From: Avena insularis
Lineage: Eukaryota; Streptophyta; Magnoliopsida; Poales; Poaceae
Direction of reading: 5' to 3'
Length of the DNA stretch: 64,000 bases
Assembly (NCBI GenBank): GCA_023614405.1
Contig: CM042689.1
Coordinates: 310,721,132 to 310,785,131, forward strand
Position numbers and translations under genes: made by a program. Position 1 is the stretch's first letter. Each line of letters begins with the position of its first letter. Below the pieces are notes generated by a model. The model ran no database searches and was not told the DNA's origin. It saw nothing but the letters and a program-made list of their open reading frames with translations. Below, in pieces: positions 24,447 through 36,167 of the stretch.

Positions 24447-27400
24447 TGTAGAGGTCCCAACCTTTAATAAGGTAGAGATCCCTGTGTTTACAATGCTAGT
24501 CCCTGGATCAATAGCTAGCATCCATAGTTGAGATGTAATATAAAGAAACAAAGGTCATAATACAACTTTATAACCAGGAATAAAATAATTTATTACATCT
24601 TACATAGCTCATTTGGCTATCTCATTACAATGCAGCAGAAATAGCTATAGCATGGAGTCCTTCATCTTCAAAGTGCCACAGGCAATCATGTTGGTTGTAG
24701 ACTTGTAATCCTAATCAACACACTTCACTAACATCAAACAAACCTGCAACATAAAAAGTTACAACCACAGGGGTCAATACATTTGAATTGTAATGGCAAG
24801 TGATACTTTGGTAGTATAGTGGAGTCTATCATATATATGCATTTGGATAGGTGGAGCTTAGGCTTGCTTTGATCAAAATAGATTTTCCTTATCATTTGAA
24901 AACACTAAGTTTTTGCTTGACAAAATCACCCAAGGAACCACCAATAGAAATTGGTGAATCTTAAACCCTTGTTCAACCACAAGTTTTAACTTAGAAAGTT
25001 GGGATGAGGAGATTCTTGATAGCTTCCATGTCTTGATGCTCAAATTGTCCTTTGCCAGGGACATGGCTAAGTACTTAGATTTTACACTCTGCAGAGATGG
25101 TGTACTTTCCCCACAAGACTTGGTTTCACCAAGACAAGATCTTTCAGAAGCCTTCCCTTAGACCAGAATGGACGCGTTACAACCTATCATCCCCTACCAC
25201 CAACTGTCCATTTGGCTAAGTTATTGCAACCTATATGATCCAGGCAGAGCCCATAATGCCATGTGGCTGCACTTGAAGCTTCTCAACATTTGACATCTCA
25301 AATCTCTTTGTTCCTGGGTGGCATTCCACAAGTGAGATACCAAGTTTTCCCTAGTATACTGGACTTGGTGATGCCCAAGTTTTCCCCGACATCTTGGACT
25401 TGCATAACCACTCAACACAAACCATTCTTTCCATTCCACCCAGGTGATTCATTCACTTAGTTGTTTTATTAAACAAAACACAAGTCCTTGACTTAGAAAT
25501 ATTCCATAGCATGAAGTATAATCCACCTTGGTTTTCTACTAGCTAAGCTAAGCATGATGGTAGTAGGAATCTTAACTTAGGAAAATTTTACTAAGGTTTC
25601 ATCTACTAGGATTTCCCATGGCATAGTTTATACTTAGCAAAATTCCATGCAAGTCCTACTTAGAAATATCACTAATGCATAGTGTAAATAATGGGACAAA
25701 GGTATGAAGCATCACTTGACTTTTTGGTAGAGAATTATAAGTTCACTCCTTGATCTTGCAATATTCACACTCTTCAATTTCCACTACAATTCAACCAAGC
25801 AAGCAATATTCAATCTACCATTCAAGCAAACATCACATAAAATAATAGAAACAAAGCAATGCATGCAAGCATGCTAAAGATTGTTTTATTTGGAAAAGTG
25901 GTTTCGAATAGGTTATGGACATCATAAAAAATATCTATTGGTCATTTATAAAAGTGGCAAGGTCATTTGTAAATGTGGCAAAATCATTTGATATCAAGTT
26001 AGTGAAAATGGCCATTTTAAGTCATTTTTATTTTGCTAGAAATGGTTCAAACCAAAGTAATATTTTATAGTGTTTGACAAATACATTTTAAACACAAATG
26101 TTGGTGTTTTATGGTCAAGTGTTTAAAATTAAAACCATTTGCAAAAGGTTTCACCTACAAACCATTTTTACACTAAATTAATATTTTATGTTGTTGAAAA
26201 TGCCTTTAGCAAAGCAATAATTTTTATAGGGTTCACCAAATATATTTTTAATTCTAAAATTTGGTGTTTGGGGTCAGAGAGTTTAAATAAAAATAATTCC
26301 CAAAGGTTTTTCTCTAAAAAGCATTTTTAACTTATGAACAATATTTTTATTTGACTAGAAATGATTTAATTCAAAGATTTATTCTCTTGCTTCACAAAAT
26401 ATGTTTTTGAATCCACAAGTTGGTTTCTATGGTCAGTAGGTTCAAAACAATCCATTTTCCAAAGATTTTACTTTAAAAACATTCCTAGAATAAATTTTAT
26501 ATTCAAATTATGCCTACACAAGTTTCTGCAAAAACAACCATTTTACCAGAAGCAATTCATTAAACAAAGTGCATGGTTGGATAGTACTTGTTCTGCTGAT
26601 TCCATTGACATAAAATTTGAAAAATTTGGACGTGTGGATCAAAAGTTATGAATTTTACAAACTTGAACATCTAATAGATCAATTCTGGTTTTTATAAAAC
26701 AGACTGGGCCACGTGTCTTGTTCTGATAGGCTGGTACCGATCCGTCCGGATCAAGCAACGTGGATCGCAGGATTAAAAGGGGCCTGTGCGGCTCAGATCA
26801 TCGCATACCCCTTCGATTAGTTGTTCCATCTAAGCCACCGGATGATGATCTAACGACTCACAGGTGATTGACCAAAGACTAGCGGCGCTCGACGGTGGCG
26901 CGCGGCAGCGATGCTCGGGCTACGGCATTTTGGCTATTCCAGGAAGAGAGGGAGAGGGAGGATATGCTGACCGTGTTCGCCGTGGAATGCTGATGTTCAA
27001 CATGGTCGTAGGAGAGCAGGGGGCGCACATGGTCGTCTTCAATCTCTCGCCGGAGTTCGAGATGGCGTCGGGCACGTCCTATTGTCGACGGGGACGGGAC
27101 TACAGACCAAGAGAAGGTGATTGGGAGGGGGCATTAGAACCGCGTGGAATCAGAGAACCTCGGAGTGTCATCGAGAGAGAGGGGGGTCAGGGTTCACCTG
27201 GGGAGGTCACCGGAGTCCAAGCCGAAGACGGTGGCGAGCGGCGTTGAGGTTGCCGATGCTAGGGGGCTTGCGCGGCTGAGATCGGGATACTGGGAGATTC
27301 AGGAGATGCAAGGGAACATGCTTGTGTGCTCTGGGGTAGTGGGGCTGGCGGTGTCTGGTCGGAATCGGCTGAGGAAGGTCGTCGGAGGCAGTGGCGGTGT

Positions 27401-28848
27401 GAGCCTGAATGGGAGCAGCCTGGGGGCGGAAAGAAACTGGGGATTGAGGGGAAAGGAGCAGAGAGGAGAGGCGATTAAGTACGCGTGGTCGCAGGGAGGA
27501 TTAACGGAGGAATTAACGTGAATTGATGCTGTCTTCATTGGCCAGAAACGGTGAAGGAGGAACTGGGGGCGGGGTCGTTGTGCGGGTGAGGAGGAGAAGA
27601 CTGGCAGGTGGGGCAACGTCGTCAGCGAGTGAGAGAGAGGGGAGGTGGGGTCCGGTCGTCCTGACTCAAATTGGTGGAAATCTGGCTTTCTTTTGGGGAG
27701 GGAGATGGGCCTGAGGCCCTGGAGGGCTGGGCTGGCTGCTTTCATTTTTTTGTTCTGATTCTTTTTCTTTTTCTTTTTCTATTCTCTTTTCCTGTTTTGA
27801 TTTTGTTTAAACATTTCAAACAACTATTTGAATTCAAAACCTTTGCAAAATTTTGTGTAGATTTTAATACTGTTTATTAATACACTCCAAAGTCAAATTT
27901 AGAATAATTAATTTTTAGGGTTTATTAATTATTAAAATAAATAGACATTAATATTTATTTCAATTAGGATTTAATAGGTTTTAAGACTCTATTTGAAATC
28001 TAAATTTTTACCAAAACCTTTTTAGTAGGTTTTATTTAAAATACAACACTTTGAAATATAATTTAAAATACTTTATTATGTTTTAATGTTTATTTAAAAT
28101 GGGAAATGTCTTTACTTAAATGAAATTGGATAATAATAAATCCTCATGATTTTATTTAAATAAACCTTTACTCTTTTTATTAAACAACAATATTTTATTT
28201 TATTTGCTTGGCCAAGTTTTAATTTGGCCTATTAAAATAGTCCTTATTTATTTATTTATTTCTTCCTTTGCTTATAAAAACCATATCTTTTTATTTAAGG
28301 ATCCAAAAATGGTGATTCCAACTTGTAAAATTTTATTTAATATTTGTTTATCCTTTTATATCTCTTTAGGATTACTTGCTCACCATTTTCTATGGATTTT
28401 AGATAGGAGCATTATTAGCTTTGGAAATTTAATTTCCTTATCTTACTAAATTCATAACATTTTACCTATGGTTCCAAATTGAATGAAATCAACTTCTATG
28501 GTTTGATAATATTTCTATTTTTCATTCTTGATCATTTATAAATATTTGTTGGCAAATCTTATATGGATCAAATCCATGGTCTTAGAGATATCTTGGAAAT
28601 CTCCCATTAGGGTTTAGGGTTTTGGTTTATTTTCCAAATGTTTAAATTTCAAGATGCATTTATGAAGAATGCATTTCACTTGATTTGAATTTAGTTGGAT
28701 TCAAACAATATTCAAAGTTTGTTCAATATGGGATTTTAAGTTTCCACTTAGAAACAAAAAGTTTCTTTTCACCCTAAATTTCAACAATTATTTATTTTGT
28801 TTATTTATTTTTCACATTACAAAATTTGGAAAATTTTGGGATGTGACA
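24447..28848 (-). repeat. 3' LTR of the gag-only element, 4.4 kb
   Basis: Runs from TGTAGAGGTCCC to GGGATGTGACA (plus strand). It is very long, with an AT-rich right part (27.75-28.85 kb) and a GC-rich block at 26.86-27.75 kb, whose open frames on both strands show no family motif. A purine tract with AAGGGTGGTAG (minus strand, 28865-28849) abuts it as PPT. Confidence 0.8.
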
Positions 28849-28956
28849 GGCTACCACCCTTAAAATAAATCTCATCCCGAGATTTGGGAAAGATAGGGGT
28901 TACAAGTTGGCTCAAAGCAACTAGGGTACTACCACCCTTTAAATTTTTCCACTGGA

Positions 28957-29239
28957 TTACTTCTTGGCTTGCTTGGGATCTTGATGAAACTTCTCTGGGC
29001 AAACATCTGCATAGTGTCCTTTGTTTCCACACTTGAAACATGTGACAAGGCTGAGATCCTTGATAGGCTTGTTTATCTTGTGCTTCATCTTTTCCGGACA
29101 ATTGCTTGCATAATGTCCTTGGTTACCACAATTGTAACATGTGACAAGATTGAGTTCTTCACGTATCTTCTGTGGACAAGTTGACACATAATGGCCTAGC
29201 TCTTTGCAGTTGTTGCACCACACTTGGATAATTTTCTTA

Positions 29240-29271
<32 letters not shown>

Positions 29272-29970
29272 TTTCTTCTTCTCTGGACATTCATTTGCAT
29301 AGTGTCCCATCTCTTTGCAATGGCAACACTACACTTGGCTTTTGTCCTTCTTCTTCTTGGGTTTCTCCAAAGCTAGGAGTTCTTCTAGTTCATGCTCTTC
29401 ATACCTCACCTCAAAGGTGGGAAAGTCTCCTGGTCTCCTTAATATTTTCCTTGGATAATACATATGTTTCCTCTTTTGTCCATCAAGTTGAGTCATATTG
29501 CATGGAGGTCCAAGCTGAGATTTTCCTTTGTCTTCATCCTTCTTGGTAGAAGTTGTTCCCTCATGGGGGTTTCCAAACTGTTGATGCACTCCACCTTGTT
29601 TCCTTTGTTGAACTATGGAATAGATGGGGCATTGGATAGGGACATGATTATTTCCTTCACATAGGAAACAAGTAGCTTGAGATGTGGGGCATTGATTAGT
29701 TGGATGCTTCTCTTCACAATTAGGGCATTGATCTTCATGCTCTTTGGAAGTGTGATCCATGTCTCCACAAATATTGCATGCTTGAGTTCCTTCTATAATA
29801 TCATCCTTGACATCATTGTTGTCACAAGCTCCTTGGAAAGGATTGTTTCCCATGTTGATCATTTGATTTGTCACCTTTTGCATCAATTGAGTTTGAGTTT
29901 CCAAAAACCTTTGCATGGTTGGGTCTAACTCATTGTTGTTGGCTAAAAACTGAGTTGTCACTTGGTTCAA
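28957..29970 (-). pseudogene. gag: Gag-like multi-zinc-knuckle protein with internal amber stop
   Basis: Two abutting segments in the same frame are separated by one TAG (29331-29329). Visible CX2CX4HX4C knuckles are CFLCEGNNHVPIQC, then after the stop CCHCKEMGHYANEC, CNNCKELGHYVSTC, CYNCGNQGHYASNC and CFKCGNKGHYADVC; a further Cys/His-rich region starts CNICGDMDHTSKEH. Such arrays bind single-stranded nucleic acid in gag proteins. A polylysine run between two knuckles comes from a CTT microsatellite. Upstream, another in-frame stop (TAA, about 29977) follows MRELIVN, so the true start is unclear. No polymerase domain follows. Confidence 0.75.
29241..29286. repeat. CTT microsatellite inside gag coding sequence
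   Basis: About twelve to fifteen imperfect CTT triplets. On the minus strand they read AAG/AAA and encode a polylysine run between two zinc knuckles, keeping the frame open. Confidence 0.9.
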
Positions 29971-29977
29971 CTTGGTT

Positions 29978-30737
29978 TAGTTTACTATGAGTTCTCTCAT
30001 GTTGATCTCTTGGTTGTTATTGTTGTTGTCACCACCCTTGATGTTGGAGTCTCCTGGGGAAGTCAGCTGTTTGGGTTGGATTGGGATTAGAATAGGCAAA
30101 AGATTTCTATAGGAAGAATTCTAATCACACACATCACAATTCACACAAGAAATGTGCAAGCAATCACAAACAAACATTCCACTCAAACAACAAGGTTCAA
30201 GCACATTTTTAGGAAACAAAATATTTTTGCTACACCACATAAGTTGGTGGGTTTAAACTAATCATTAGTATGGTGGTCCAACTATATGGCCCACTTGAGA
30301 TCATTCCATTCTTCTTAGGTGTTTCTTCTTGAATGAGATCATGGTTTCCTTGGAACAATTCTTTGTGTCTTGGTCACAAAAACTTCAAAGGTGATGATGG
30401 TTCCTTCTAAGTTGTGTTTCCTTAGTCTTCAAGTCTTGAGTAATATTTCTTGTCTCTATTGTAGTCCTTAGTGATGTCCAAGTTGAAGTCCTAGGTGAAA
30501 ATAAAGTTGAAGTCCCTTGAGTTGGTGAAGTCCTTTGTTCATGGTTGAGGTCTTTGCTTATGGTTGAGGTCTTGGTTCATTAAGTTTGAAATAGAAGAGA
30601 TGTAGAATCAAAACCAAAAAGGTTGAGGGAAGAGTTTACAAGATTGTTTGTAAATAAGTTTTGGAACAAATACAACTCCTATTTTTCTAAGGGGTTTTGT
30701 CCAATCCTAGGGTTACAAATCCTACAGGCAACATAGT
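29978..30737. other. 5' untranslated internal region of the gag-only element
   Basis: Between PBS and gag start on the minus strand. It is AT-rich, with repeated phrases such as 'aagtcctaggtgaa' and 'gttgaggtctt' near 30480-30580. No coding domain is recognised. Confidence 0.6.
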
Positions 30738-30749
30738 GCTCTGATACCA
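30738..30749 (-). other. Primer-binding site of the gag-only element
   Basis: On the minus strand TGGTATCAGAGC lies directly inside the 5' LTR boundary at 30752, complementary to initiator methionine tRNA. The same tRNA is used by the Copia element it inserted into. Confidence 0.85.
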
Positions 30750-30751
30750 TC

Positions 30752-32903
30752 TATAGAGGTCCCAACCTTTAATAAGGTAGAGATCCCTGTGTTTACAATG
30801 CTAGTCCCTGGATCAATAGCTAGCATCCACAGTTATGATGTAATATCAAGAAACAAAGGTCATAATACAACTTTATAACCAGGAATAAAATAATTTATTA
30901 CATCTGACATAGCTCATTTGGCTATCTCATTACAATGCAGCAGAAATAGCTATAGCATGGAGTACTTCATCTTCAAAGTGCCACAGGCAATCATGTTGGT
31001 TGTAGACTTGTAATCCTAATCAACACACTTCACTAACATCATACAAACCTGCAACATAAAAAGTTACAGCCAAAGGGGTCAATACATTTGAATTGTTTTG
31101 GCAAGTGATACTTTGGTAGTATAGTGGACTCTATCATCTATATGCATTTGGCTAGGTGGATCTTAGGCTTGCTTTGCTCAAAATAGATTTTCCTTATCAT
31201 TTGAAAACACTAAGTTTTTGCTTGACAAAATCACCCAAGGAACCACCAATAGAAATTGGTGAACCTTAAACCCTTGTTCAACCACAAGTTTTAACTTAGA
31301 AAGTTGGGATGAGGAGATTCTTGATAGCTTCCATGTCTTGATGCTCAAATTGTCCTTTGCCAGGGACATGGCTAAGTACTTAGATTTTACACTCTTCAGA
31401 GTTGGTGCACTTTCCCCACAAGACTTGGTTTCACCAGGACAAGATCTTTCAGAAGCCTTCCCTTAGACCAGAATGGACGCGTTCCAACCTATCATCCCCT
31501 ACCACCAACTGTCCATTTGGCTAAGTTATTGCAACCTATATGATCCAGGCAGAGCCCATAATGCCATGTGGCTGCACTTGAAGCTTCTCAACATTTGACA
31601 TCTCAAATCTCTTTGTTCCTGGGTGGCATTCCACAAGTGAGATACCAAGTTTTCCCCAGTATACTGGACTTGGTGATGCCCAAGTTTTCCCCAGCATACT
31701 GGACTTGCATAACCACTCAACATAAACCATTCTTTCCATTTCACCCAGGTGATTCATTCACTTAGTTGTTTTATTAAACAAAACACAAGTTCTTGACTTA
31801 GAAATATTCCATAGCATGAAGTATAATCCACCTTGGTTTTCTACTAGCTAAGCTAAGCATGATGGTAGTAGGAATCTTAACTTAGGAAAATTTTACTAAG
31901 GTTTCATCTACTAGGATTTCCCATGTCATAGTTTATACTTAGAAAAATTCCATGCAAGTCCTACTTAGAAATATCACTAATGCATAGTGTAAATAATGGG
32001 ACAAAGGTATGAAGCATCACTTGCCTTTTTGGTAGAGAATTATAAGTTCACTCCTTGATCTTGCAATATTCACACTCTTCAATTTCCACTACAATTCAAC
32101 CAAGCAATATTCAATCTACCATTCAAGCAAACATCACATAAAATAATAGAAACAAAGCAATGCATGCAAGCATGCTAAAGATTGTTTTATTTGGAAAAGT
32201 GGTTTCCAATAGGTTATGGACATCATAAAAAATATCTATTGGTCATTTATAAAAGTGGCAAGGTCATTTGTAAATGTGGAAAAATCATTTGATATCAAGT
32301 TAGTGAAAATGGCCATTTTAAGTCATTTTTATTTTGCTAGAAATGGTTCAAACCAAAGTAATATTTTCTAGTTTTTGACAAATGCATTTTTAAACACAAA
32401 TGTTGGTGTTTTATGGTCATGTGTTTAAAATTAAAACCATTTGCAAAAGGTTTCACCTATACACCTTTACACTAAATTAATATTTTATGTTGTTGAAAAT
32501 GCCTTTAGCAAAGCAATAATTTTTATAGGGTTCACCAAATATATTTTTAATTCTAAAATTTGGTGTTTGGGGTCAGAGAGTTTAAATCAAAATAATTCCC
32601 AAAGGTTTTTCTCTAAAAAGCATTTTTAACTTATGAACACTATTTTTATTTGACTAGAAATGATTTAATTCAAAGATTTATTCTCTTGCTTCACAAAATA
32701 TGTTTTTGAATCCACAAGTTGGTTTCTATGGTCAGTAGGTTCAAAACAATCCATTTTCCAAAGACTTTACTTTAAAAACATTCCTAGAATAAATTTTATA
32801 TTCAAATTATGCCTACACAAGTTTCTGCAAAAACAACCATTTTACCAGAAGCAATTCATTAAACAAAGTGCATGGTTGGATAGCACTTGTTCTGCTGATT
32901 CCA
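30752..32903 (-). repeat. 5' LTR of the gag-only element, truncated at 2.15 kb
   Basis: Matches 24447-26605 of the left LTR almost base for base, then stops at 'ctgctgattcca', after which unrelated sequence begins. The LTR terminal dinucleotide here is TA instead of TG (TATAGAGG), a point change from the left copy. Confidence 0.85.
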
Positions 32904-33251
32904 AGGTGCACCCCCGTCACCTTCGACACAGTGCACGTCTGACACCACCCGCAGGACTGTGTCATCATGACGCGTGCAGGGACGCATGCACTGTTGTATC
33001 ATCGCCAAAGTGAATTGTCAATCGACTTAATGGAGCATCCAATCGGTCGCATCGTTGCAGTTCTCTGCCTGCCACGTATGTACAAAACTTCTTTGAGAAG
33101 GCAAATCACACAGTAGGGGAGAGTACAGTGGGGTGCATAAGACTGGTCTGCCTAGCCTTTTTGACTATCTACCTCCACTCGTCACTAGCGCCCTCCTTCC
33201 TTTCTTCTTCCTCCTGCTCATTCCGCTCCTGCTCCCTCCCTCTACGCAGGC
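32904..33251. other. Probable promoter region of the coiled-coil gene
   Basis: Unrelated to the LTR on its left. GC-rich to about 33060, then a C/T-rich leader (ttcctttcttcttcctcctgctc) just before the ATG at 33252, which resembles a plant 5' UTR. No clear TATA box could be assigned. Confidence 0.4.
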
Positions 33252-34101
33252 ATGGCTCCCTCTCGGAAGCATGCCGCAGCGACAATGCGTGAGGAGAGAA
33301 AAGAGAGAGCTCGTCGCGCCGCTTTACGCACTGAAGAGTCACAACATATGCTCATGGCTATGCGCGCAGGCGAGGGATCCTCCGTGTAGGTCATGTACTT
33401 CTTCTCCTTAATAGTGTTATTCAGCATTCTTCTTCTCCTTAATCATCACCTACTTCTCTTTCTTCAGAGCCGTCGATTCACCGGCAGACATGTCCCCCCC
33501 AGATCCCCGGATCAGCGAGGTAAACAATATACACTGGGGTTTTTGCGACTAGGATTTGGGGTTTTTGCTCCTGGATCTTTTCCACACCGCCCATTTCTGC
33601 ATAAAGCTCGTGTGCTATAATGACACGTTACTGTTGTTCCCGTTCCGTGATAGGACTGAAACCACGTATTCTTTGTCCCAGGAAAAGAAGCCAAAACTCA
33701 TCAATAAGGTGGATGCTTGGCTTAATGCACGAATAAGCAGCCACAGGGAGAAAATGCAAACACAAGAACTGGAATTAGAACATCTCAAATTAGCTGTGAA
33801 AACCCTTAGTAAGGAGCACGACGAGCTGAAAAGGGACAACGCTGCCTGTAAGAAACTGCATAAGAAGATCCAAGCCTCGAACCGACTGAATACATCCATC
33901 AACGAGGGGCTCTCGAAGGATAATGCGAGGCTAAAATATGATAATGTGAATCTCCGTGTCGAGAACATGAACCTGCTTCGGAAGCTCGAGGCTTCGCTCA
34001 GTGAGAAGGTCAAGATCAGGCAGGATATGCTCATACGTCGCCTACGACTTGAAGAGATTGAGGAGGAAAACCAGAAGCTCCTCGCCAGGCTACGACTGTA
34101 A
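33252..34101 (+). CDS. Coiled-coil protein of unknown function, three exons
   Basis: Proposed exons 33252-33385, 33468-33519 and 33682-34101 give a 201-residue protein. Each junction has a usable signal: donor GTAGGT, acceptor ttctttcttcag, donor GTAAAC, acceptor ttctttgtcccag; phases (2, then 0) agree throughout with no stop. The N-terminus is basic (MAPSRKHAAATMREERKERARR). Exon 3 is a continuous charged coiled-coil (EKKPKLINKVDAWLNAR to the C-terminus), with LELEHLKLAVKTL and EEIEEENQKLLARL showing leucine heptads. No enzyme motif is present. A polyadenylation-like aataaa lies at about 34292. It is probably a genuine nuclear gene or a captured gene still open; I cannot name it. Splice sites are predicted by eye. 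Confidence 0.6.
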
Positions 34102-34866
34102 TGTAGCAGACTTTCCTCGGTGTTGCTCTGCTGAATTGAACTATGTGTTTCTATTTTGCAACTGTAAACTGAACTATTCGAACAATGAGTTGCAACGGGA
34201 GACACCTTTTGTGCAGTCTGAAAACTATCTGCTTTCCTGTTGTTTCTATCTACTGGGTGGGACCATGTTGGACAAGTGTCAATTTTGTTGTAATAAAACC
34301 TTAAACTTACATATTACACACACTCAACCGTGCATTAAAATTCAAATTAGGTATTCCAAACTCAACTTCAAATAGTTTCAAAAGGAGGTAGCCATGATTG
34401 GAAAAGAGTGGGTGGGACACTGGCGGGGGTCCAGAGAGAGAGAGAGAGAGATTCGTAAAAAAAAGAGATTGTTTTTTTTGACACAGAAGAGAGAGATTAT
34501 TGATGAATGGGGCCACCGAGCGCGTGAGAACCATGCATGTACCATAGGAATGTCCGAGGCGCACCGTGCGTGTGTGAACTGTGTTGTACCGTACTACCGC
34601 ATGTCCGCGGTGCCTTTGTGCGACAGTGCGCATGCGTATCTTGCTGAACTGCATATGTGTGAATCAAGGGAGCACGAAACGTCAGCGTCTCACCATATAG
34701 AGCCCATCCCTCTGTCTCTCTCCGCCTCCCCTCATTCACTCCATCACGCCACCTCTTCCCAACTCCCCCTAGGCCCCTACCCACTACCCTTACCCACTCC
34801 TCTCTCTCCGCCGACCAGGAAAAAACCCTCTCCCCTTTCGCTTCCGCTCCACTTCCCATTCCGGCG
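34102..34866. other. 3' UTR of the coiled-coil gene and promoter of the next gene
   Basis: To about 34300 it is the 3' UTR with an aataaa signal near 34292. A (GA)n microsatellite lies at 34434-34451. From 34700 to 34866 a C/T-rich leader (ctctctccgcc, cttccgctccacttcc) runs into the ATG at 34867. Confidence 0.5.
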
Positions 34867-36167
34867 ATGGAGCACCCATCCGACACTGTCGCTGCAGCGA
34901 AGGAGAAGGCCGCAACGCTGGCGTTAGCCACGAAGGAGGAGGCCAGAGCCGCGGAGGAGGCGTCCATAGCCGCGACGGAGGCGGCCAGAGCTGCGATGGA
35001 GGCACAAAATGCCGCAAGGGCGGCAATCACAGCCACGGCAGATGCGAAAGATGAAGCGGAGGCCATTGCTAAAGGCCGGCCGATCGGTCCCTCATCGGCT
35101 CCCGTCACTATCAGTACTTGTATGTACAATCTTGGGAAGCAGCCGCAGGATGACGACGAGGACGTCGAGCTCATCATCATGCCGCCGCCGGCTTTTGACG
35201 AGAACATCATCGATGACGAGGAGGAGGTAAGTTCCAATTAATGGATTATCTGCTTGGGGCCTAGGGTTTTCGTTTAGCGTCAGATTCGTTTGTTATCTGT
35301 TAAGATTGGGTCCTAGGGTTTGCACTTAGCGTCAGATTCGTTTGTTATCTGTTAAGCTTGGGGCCTAGGGTTTTCACTTAGCGTTAGATTCGTTTGTTAT
35401 CTGTTATGATTGATGTGTAATTAATGGATCTGTGGATTATTGCTAGCTAGGCTTCGATTATGGACATAATCGATTAATATTTTTGGATCTATGGATTATT
35501 GCTAGCTAGGGTTCGATTATGGACATAATCGATTAATATTTGTGGATCTGTGGATTGTTGTTTTCATTTCTATGGATTAATGCTAGCTTATTGACCGACG
35601 GAAGTGGATTATCTGCTTGATCCCTTGATTACTTTCTGTTATTGCTAGCTAGAGACTGTTATCTATTGCTTCGTTTTGTTAAGCATTCAATTTTAGTTGC
35701 AGTTTCTACATATTTGCTTCACATGTGTCTTTTGCATATTTCAGCGGGCTACTGATGATGTTGACAGCAATGTCGACTCGCGTCAAAGGAAGACCAGGGT
35801 CACTCTCAAAAAGCTTAAAGCGGGGAGGTTCGACCAGTTCTGGAGTGAACCCTGGACTGATGGCATGAACAGCTACCCCTTCTGCAAAAGGAGCATAAAG
35901 ATGGACTTCCAAAGCATCCTGCAGCATGCTGAAAGCTGTGGATCTGGCCGTGTCAAAGTTGGGGAAACTGTCAATGTCCACGGCTTCACGACCAAGTACA
36001 TGGCCTATGGCATCTTCCTCAGGAACAAACTAAACCGAGCTATCGAGGCGGGTCGTGTGCCTGCTCCCAAGCCCAAGCCACCGAAGGTTCGAGGTATGGG
36101 AAGCAGGAAGCAGAGGAAGCGGGACAAGGAGGAGCGGGACCAGGAGGATGTGGCGAGGAGGCAGTGA
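34867..36167 (+). CDS. zf-XS-like protein of unknown function, two exons
   Basis: Exons 34867-35226 and 35745-36167 join in phase 0 (donor GTAAGT, acceptor gcatatttcag) for 260 residues without stops. Residues ~10-65 are an alanine/glutamate-rich helix (EARAAEEASIAATEAARAAM), followed by an acidic segment (DDDEDVELI...DDEEE). Exon 2 holds WSEPWTDGMNSYPFCKRSIK and ILQHAESCG: a C...(13)...H pattern (Cys167, His181) plus QHA that resembles the zf-XS zinc finger of SGS3-like plant proteins, although only one Cys of the usual pair is present. The C-terminus is very basic (GSRKQRKRDKEE), suggesting a nuclear protein. The XS domain itself is absent. Family link is tentative; intactness argues for a real gene. 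Confidence 0.6.
35252..35407. repeat. 52-bp intronic tandem repeat, three copies
   Basis: Units start at 35252, 35304 and 35356 with the phrase (g)cttggggcctagggttt or a variant, and each ends ttcgtttgttatctgtta. They lie in the intron of the zf-XS-like gene. Confidence 0.9.
35426..35560. repeat. 59-bp intronic tandem repeat, two copies plus a partial
   Basis: Units begin ggatctgtggattattgc at 35426 and 35485, with a partial third at 35544. The palindromic 'gattatggacataatc' sits in each full unit. Same intron as the 52-bp repeat. Confidence 0.9.

Larger units (their letters stand above)
24447..32903 (-). mobile_element. Gag-only, long-LTR non-autonomous retrotransposon (LARD-like)
   Basis: Two LTR copies begin T(G/A)TAGAGGTCCCAACC at 24447 and 30752 and share about 2.15 kb of near-identical sequence. 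The left copy is complete, 4.4 kb, ending GATGTGACA at 28848. The internal domain is only ~1.9 kb (28849-30751) and holds a PPT, a gag-like zinc-knuckle protein and a PBS, but no protease, RT, RNase H or integrase. It must depend on another element for movement. Its size resembles the LARD class described in barley and wheat, but the family is unidentified. It inserted into the Maximus 5' LTR; its own 5' LTR is cut at 32903. Confidence 0.8.

Noticed and set aside
26864..27745. GC-rich ORFs inside the 4.4-kb LTR
   Set aside because: Same reasons as above. No coding signature, and only one LTR copy retains this part.
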